Origin: Fodinicola acaciae
GTDB taxonomy: Bacteria > Actinomycetota > Actinomycetes > Mycobacteriales > HKI-0501
NCBI RefSeq assembly: GCF_010993745.1
Contig: NZ_WOTN01000001.1
Location: forward strand, 1,119,235 to 1,183,234
DNA length: 64,000 nucleotides
Direction of reading: 5' to 3'
Below, one piece after another: positions 62,645 to 64,000 of this stretch. The notes beneath the pieces are model-generated. The model searched no databases and had not been told where the DNA came from. It worked only from the letters and a program-made list of their open reading frames with translations. Positions within the stretch are counted from its first letter, which is position 1. Each line of letters starts with the position of its first letter. A program made the translations under genes and the position numbers.

Positions 62645-63313
62645 ATGGACTTCTGGCATCGGGTTCACGAGTTTCTCCTCACGCTGCCTCCGATCCTCGG
62701 CCCAGCGACAGGTGCGCTCATCGGCACTGTCGGGTCGTTTCTGGTCGCCTCGTATCTGGCGAGGAAAGGAAGACTGAGCGCGGAGCGCCTCGCCGCGGCC
62801 GGTCAGCGGCACGCCGAGGAGCTTGCCGAAGCGGGACGCCGGCACACCGAACAACTCGCGCGTAAACAGGCCGCCCTCGCCGCCGCCGAGCACATTCACG
62901 CGGAGCTGAGCAAGCTGCTCGTCGCGCTCAACGAAGGACCGGACGTCGGGTCGTTGGAAGCAATAATTCAGGCCGGCGTGATTCCCGACCCCGAAGGTGA
63001 CGCGTGGAACGCGTTCAAGTTGGTGGTCGACACGAAAACGCCGGCCATCGACGAACCGGCGCTCACGGACGAGATCCAACGGGTTCGGTCGACGTGTTAC
63101 GAGGCATTCCTGGCAATGCCACGGTTCACCGCGCATCCGGCGGATCAGCAGCGCGTCCAACAAGGCATCGTCGAAGCCCTCATGGGGCTGCATCGGGAGA
63201 TTGGCGATTGGCGTAGGGACGGCACTGTCCCGCAACGCTCCGCGGCGGCGCAGCTCGAGTTCGCGATGAAGCAGCCATGGTTCAACCGGATTGAGGCAGC
63301 CCGGGGGGCCTGA
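62645..63313 (+). CDS. Membrane protein with coiled-coil region, unknown function
   Basis: 222 residues from MDFWHRV; an ATG 17 codons upstream is possible. One transmembrane helix (about residues 14-38: GPATGALIGTVGSFLVASYL) is followed by an Ala/Glu-rich coiled coil with heptad-like RLAAAGQRHAEELAEAGRRH. A helical C-terminal domain then runs to residue 222. No catalytic motif or family recognised. It has the look of a type II anchored scaffold or stress protein. Confidence 0.65.
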   Translation: MDFWHRVHEFLLTLPPILGPATGALIGTVGSFLVASYLARKGRLSAERLAAAGQRHAEELAEAGRRHTEQLARKQAALAAAEHIHAELSKLLVALNEGPDVGSLEAIIQAGVIPDPEGDAWNAFKLVVDTKTPAIDEPALTDEIQRVRSTCYEAFLAMPRFTAHPADQQRVQQGIVEALMGLHREIGDWRRDGTVPQRSAAAQLEFAMKQPWFNRIEAARGA

Positions 63314-63729
63314 GCGCCGGACCTACGCCGCGGCCATCGCACGTCGCCAGGTGCCGGACGGAGTCTTTTGACGTTCAGGTTGGCCTAGTCGGCCATACTG
63401 GTCACCGATTCCGGTCGGTTTGGCGGGTTGTCGGTCCTGCTCGATTTTGGGTGTGGTGCACTCATGATCCGGTTCGCGCTGAGTTATCCGGCCAGGTATG
63501 CCGGTACGAGCGGGATCGGCTACGCCTGCACGGTGCTGGCCGTGCTGCAGGTGCTCGTCCTGGCGGCGGCGATGGCCGTCATCGCGACCGGCGGATCGGC
63601 TCGCTTCTTTCAACGAAAACAAGCTGCGTCGTTGGGATAGGCGAATTTGTCTGCCGCGAGTGGGAAATGCGGCTCTAGGGTCGGCGGCGGCTCAGCCGCG
63701 TGGCTGAGGCGCGGTCGTGGCGGGCCGGG
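63314..63729. other. Intergenic region, including a possible small membrane protein
   Basis: One + strand frame from about 63464 to 63640 could encode a 58-residue protein (MIRFALSYPARYAG then a hydrophobic helix, ending FFQRKQAASLG), but it lacks a convincing ribosome-binding site and may be the tail of a decayed gene. Nothing else supported here. Confidence 0.4.
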
Positions 63730-64000
63730 TCAGTAGTCGAAAATCACCACCGCATTGCCGGAACATTTGTCGTACGCGTGGGACCTGTCCTCACAAACCT
63801 TGATTTCCGCGCGCGCACGCTTGCCGTCAGGAGACAGCCGGTCCGACAGGCTTCCGACGGTCGCGTACGGGCCGTTCTTGGCAAAGTCGCCGTAGGCCTT
63901 GGCGATCGGCGTGCTCCCACTCATCGCGGTGACAGACCATGGCTTGCCGGCCGCCTGCGCCGCCGCCGGTGCCAGCAGTGCGGTCGTGACGACGGCCGCT
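63730..64000 (-). CDS. Small secreted protein (5' end beyond the window)
   Basis: The - strand frame enters the window already open with the hydrophobic core and cleavage region of a signal peptide (VVTTALLAPAAAQAAG). It continues about 70 residues: AMSGSTPIAKAYGDF, GRARAEIKV-like KRARAEIKVCED, and a final AVVIFDY. Two Cys (in KVCED and DKCSG) probably form a disulfide. Composition and length suit a small extracellular actinobacterial protein. No family recognised. Start codon lies just outside the sequence. Confidence 0.7.
   Translation of the reverse strand, partial: AAVVTTALLAPAAAQAAGKPWSVTAMSGSTPIAKAYGDFAKNGPYATVGSLSDRLSPDGKRARAEIKVCEDRSHAYDKCSGNAVVIFDY

Noticed and set aside
1-64000. 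CRISPR arrays, rRNA genes or intact insertion sequences
   Set aside because: No regularly spaced repeats, no rRNA-like sequence and no complete transposase were found.

Overview
The window reads as chromosome of a high-GC, probably filamentous actinomycete. The evidence is pervasive G/C third codon positions, GTG/TTG starts, two AfsR/SARP-type giant regulators, rare TTA codons, actinobacterial families (DUF2867, membrane-associated oxidoreductase-like beta-solenoid, TMEM175) and many secreted glycosidases. I cannot name the genus from sequence alone. There is no CRISPR array, rRNA or intact insertion sequence.

Left part (1-21 kb): a truncated class III aminotransferase; a secreted GH20 hexosaminidase with a seven-repeat lectin-like propeller; a small ParB-like protein; htpG; a BNR-repeat protein; two AfsR/SARP regulators on either side of a membrane protein; an amino-acid permease; a GH13 glucosidase divergent from a ROK repressor across an AT-rich operator; and a branched-chain 2-oxoacid dehydrogenase operon (E1alpha-E1beta-E2) divergent from an Lrp/AsnC regulator.

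Centre of interest (21.39-26.21 kb): a compact, symmetric locus of two convergent operons. The + operon encodes a 10-Cys peptide, a membrane-anchored thioredoxin-like protein, an S26 signal peptidase and two tandem 8-Cys peptides. The - operon encodes MauE, a second thioredoxin-like protein paralogous to the first, and an ABC exporter. They share a bidirectional terminator in the middle. At each outer end they carry the same direct repeat, [C/G]TTAGCG-N4-GTTAGCG with 11-bp period, the geometry bound by SARP activators. All three peptides share a leader ending VPxTTAxA just before the first Cys. I infer a secreted, disulfide-rich peptide (bacteriocin-like) system with dedicated oxidative folding, leader removal and export. 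A separate fulvocin C-related Cys-rich protein lies at 40.3 kb.

Middle part (26.3-57.2 kb): tRNA-Leu(GAG), then an accessory zone rich in broken genes (amidase, DUF2867, TetR, GT39-like glycosyltransferase, PQQ-repeat protein, DyP peroxidase, aldo/keto reductase) mixed with intact operons. The intact ones are a TetR-ABC-methyltransferase operon with a 16-bp inverted-repeat operator, a TMEM175 channel-like protein, a GH123-like secreted enzyme with two F5/8C domains and a second propeller, a LysR/MFS/hydrolase module, and a PadR module with two matching operator boxes.

Right part (53-64 kb): a LuxR-HTH ATPase regulator, two small metabolic proteins, a 632-residue beta-solenoid membrane protein, an alpha/beta hydrolase with an AraC regulator, an FMN reductase divergent from an XRE regulator, and small membrane or secreted proteins, the last one cut by the window end.
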